Source of the DNA: Prevotella sp. 10(H)
GTDB lineage: Bacteria > Bacteroidota > Bacteroidia > Bacteroidales > Dysgonomonadaceae
DNA: 64,000 nt
Direction of reading: 5' to 3'
Assembly: GCF_000711235.1 (NCBI RefSeq)
Contig: NZ_JOMI01000007.1
Coordinates: forward strand, 496,001-560,000
In this document: one piece after another, positions 62,903-64,000 of the stretch
How the letters are laid out: the number at the start of each line of letters is the position of its first letter
Position numbering within the stretch: the stretch's first letter is position 1
Program-made: the position numbers and the translations under genes
Notes under the pieces: model-generated
Seen by the model: the letters and a program-made list of their open reading frames with translations, nothing else
What the model was told of the DNA's origin: nothing
Database searches by the model: none

Positions 62903-64000
62903 ATGAAGATGAGACGATTATTACAGGTATTTCTGGCGTGTATGGCTGTTGTCGGTTGCATGCAGGCGCAGAATAAAGATGCGAAGATGGATAAATTCAT
63001 CGACGATCTGATGGGTAAAATGACATTGGAAGAAAAAATCGGGCAGCTGAACCTTCCGAGTTCAGGGGATATTACTACCGGACAAGCAAAGAGTAGTAAT
63101 ATTGCCGAGAAGATAAAGAAGGGGCAAGTCGGCGGACTGTTTAATATAAAAGGAGTAGAAAAGATTAAAGATGTACAGCGCATCGCCGTAGAAGAAAGCC
63201 GCTTGAAAATCCCGTTGATTTTCGGTATGGACGTTATCCACGGATACGAAACAGCCTTTCCCATACCATTAGGACTTGCTGCCACATGGAATATGGCTGC
63301 TATCGAGCAATCAGCCCGTGTTGCCGCTATCGAAGCCAGTGCTGACGGTATAAGCTGGACATTCAGTCCGATGGTCGATATTTCCCGCGATCCACGCTGG
63401 GGACGTTTCTCGGAAGGTAGCGGAGAAGACCCTTATTTGGGCGGACAGATAGCAAAAGCTATGGTTCGCGGTTATCAGGGAGAAGGAGATAAGGCGTACA
63501 CTTTGAATTCAAATATAATGGCCTGCGTAAAACATTATGCCCTTTACGGTGCAGGTGAAGCAGGTCGCGATTATAATACGGTGGATATGAGCCGTATCCG
63601 CATGTTCAATGAATATATGTATCCATATCAGGCAGCCGTGGATGCAGGAGTAGGTAGCGTTATGGCTTCTTTCAACGAAGTGGACGGAGTACCCGCTACT
63701 GCCAGCAAATGGCTGATGACGGATATACTACGCGATAAATGGGGCTTCAAAGGCTTTGTAGTAACCGATTATACAGGAATTCTGGAAATGGTTGACCATG
63801 GTATCGGTGATTTACAAACGGTATCTGCCCGTGCCTTGAAAGCAGGTATCGATATGGATATGGTAAGTGAAGGTTTTGCTACTTTAGGAAAATCTTTTCA
63901 GGAAGGAAAAGTAAATCAGGCTGAGATAGACCGTGCATGCCGTCTCATCCTTGAGGCTAAGTATAAACTCGGACTATTTGCAGATCCATATAAATTCTGT
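62903..64000 (+). CDS. GH3 beta-glucosidase, partial (runs off the window)
   Basis: The first 366 codons of a GH3 enzyme; the frame is open to the last base. Start ATG 62903; signal peptide about 1-23 (ending QAQN). GH3 N-terminal barrel: DDLMGKMTLEEKIGQLNLPSSG, VDVIHGYETAFPIPLGLAATWN-like block (MDVIHGYETAFPIPLG), DPRWGRFSEGSGEDPYLGG, KHYALYGAGEAGRDYN, and the nucleophile Asp289 in FVVTDYTGI. With GH144 upstream it likely acts on sophorose-type oligosaccharides; a B. thetaiotaomicron GH3 in a similar gene pair prefers them. The C-terminal half is outside the window. Confidence 0.93.
   Translation, partial: MKMRRLLQVFLACMAVVGCMQAQNKDAKMDKFIDDLMGKMTLEEKIGQLNLPSSGDITTGQAKSSNIAEKIKKGQVGGLFNIKGVEKIKDVQRIAVEESRLKIPLIFGMDVIHGYETAFPIPLGLAATWNMAAIEQSARVAAIEASADGISWTFSPMVDISRDPRWGRFSEGSGEDPYLGGQIAKAMVRGYQGEGDKAYTLNSNIMACVKHYALYGAGEAGRDYNTVDMSRIRMFNEYMYPYQAAVDAGVGSVMASFNEVDGVPATASKWLMTDILRDKWGFKGFVVTDYTGILEMVDHGIGDLQTVSARALKAGIDMDMVSEGFATLGKSFQEGKVNQAEIDRACRLILEAKYKLGLFADPYKFC

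Noticed and set aside
62785-63285. Minus-strand frame opposite the GH3 start (166 codons)
   Set aside because: It runs opposite the GH144 end and the GH3 start, both clearly coding on the plus strand.

Overview
The window looks like a chromosomal segment of a gut-type Bacteroidales bacterium (Dysgonomonas/Parabacteroides/Bacteroides-like; the species cannot be fixed from sequence alone). Evidence: two SusC/SusD-type glycan-uptake loci, many Bacteroidota-specific domains (DUF4252, DUF5018, PCMD, Y_Y_Y-HTH regulators), Bacteroides-type promoters (TAnnTTTG at -7), lipoproteins with N-terminal lipoboxes, an EF-G2-type elongation factor paralogue and AT-rich intergenic DNA.

Layout. 1-7.65 kb: the end of a polysaccharide utilisation locus (PUL): SusD C-terminus, GH20 beta-hexosaminidase, GH89 alpha-N-acetylglucosaminidase and an unassigned alpha-galactosidase-like enzyme, pointing to GlcNAc-containing host-type glycans. 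7.75-10.1 kb: an ECF sigma factor without an adjacent anti-sigma gene, and a DUF418 membrane protein. 10.1-13.9 kb: a decayed mobile region beside a tRNA-Met gene: a deleted IS21-family remnant, an intact IS21-family element (istA-istB) and the N-terminus of a tyrosine recombinase cut by that element. 14.1-18.7 kb: housekeeping run LptF/LptG-like permease, ribBA, aminotransferase. 18.7-20.7 kb: a lipoprotein with four tandem DUF5018-like repeats and a PCMD domain. 21.1-26.9 kb: a MacAB-TolC-like exporter with two permeases. 26.9-30.5 kb: two ECF sigma-factor operons; one includes a 40-residue single-cluster ferredoxin gene. 30.8-34.3 kb: fused proline/glutamate-semialdehyde dehydrogenase. 34.4-41.8 kb: a minus-strand TetR/TolC/HlyD/two-ATPase/two-permease exporter (YbhGFSR type) interrupted by a small four-helix-bundle (IVP/bAvd-like) cassette between 23-bp inverted repeats and carrying a nonsense codon. 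42.5-46.1 kb: EF-G2 paralogue and aspartase. 46.3-52.4 kb: His-rich protein and a CzcCBA/CusCBA-like metal efflux operon. 52.5-64 kb: a second PUL: membrane-spanning regulator, SusC, SusD, LamG-type surface lipoprotein, GH144 endo-beta-1,2-glucanase-type enzyme and a GH3 beta-glucosidase running off the end.

How genes work together. The final PUL forms a plausible beta-1,2-glucan pathway: surface binding and cleavage (LamG protein, GH144), import (SusC/SusD), trimming by GH3, sensing by the propeller/HTH protein. Three unrelated tripartite exporters, each with its own TolC-like protein, lie within 31 kb. The strongest leads for something undescribed are the IR-bounded four-helix-bundle cassette (36692-37105), the ferredoxin/Cys-His membrane protein/ECF sigma operon (29424-30519), and three families of simple-motif intergenic repeats that concentrate between 34 and 42.3 kb.
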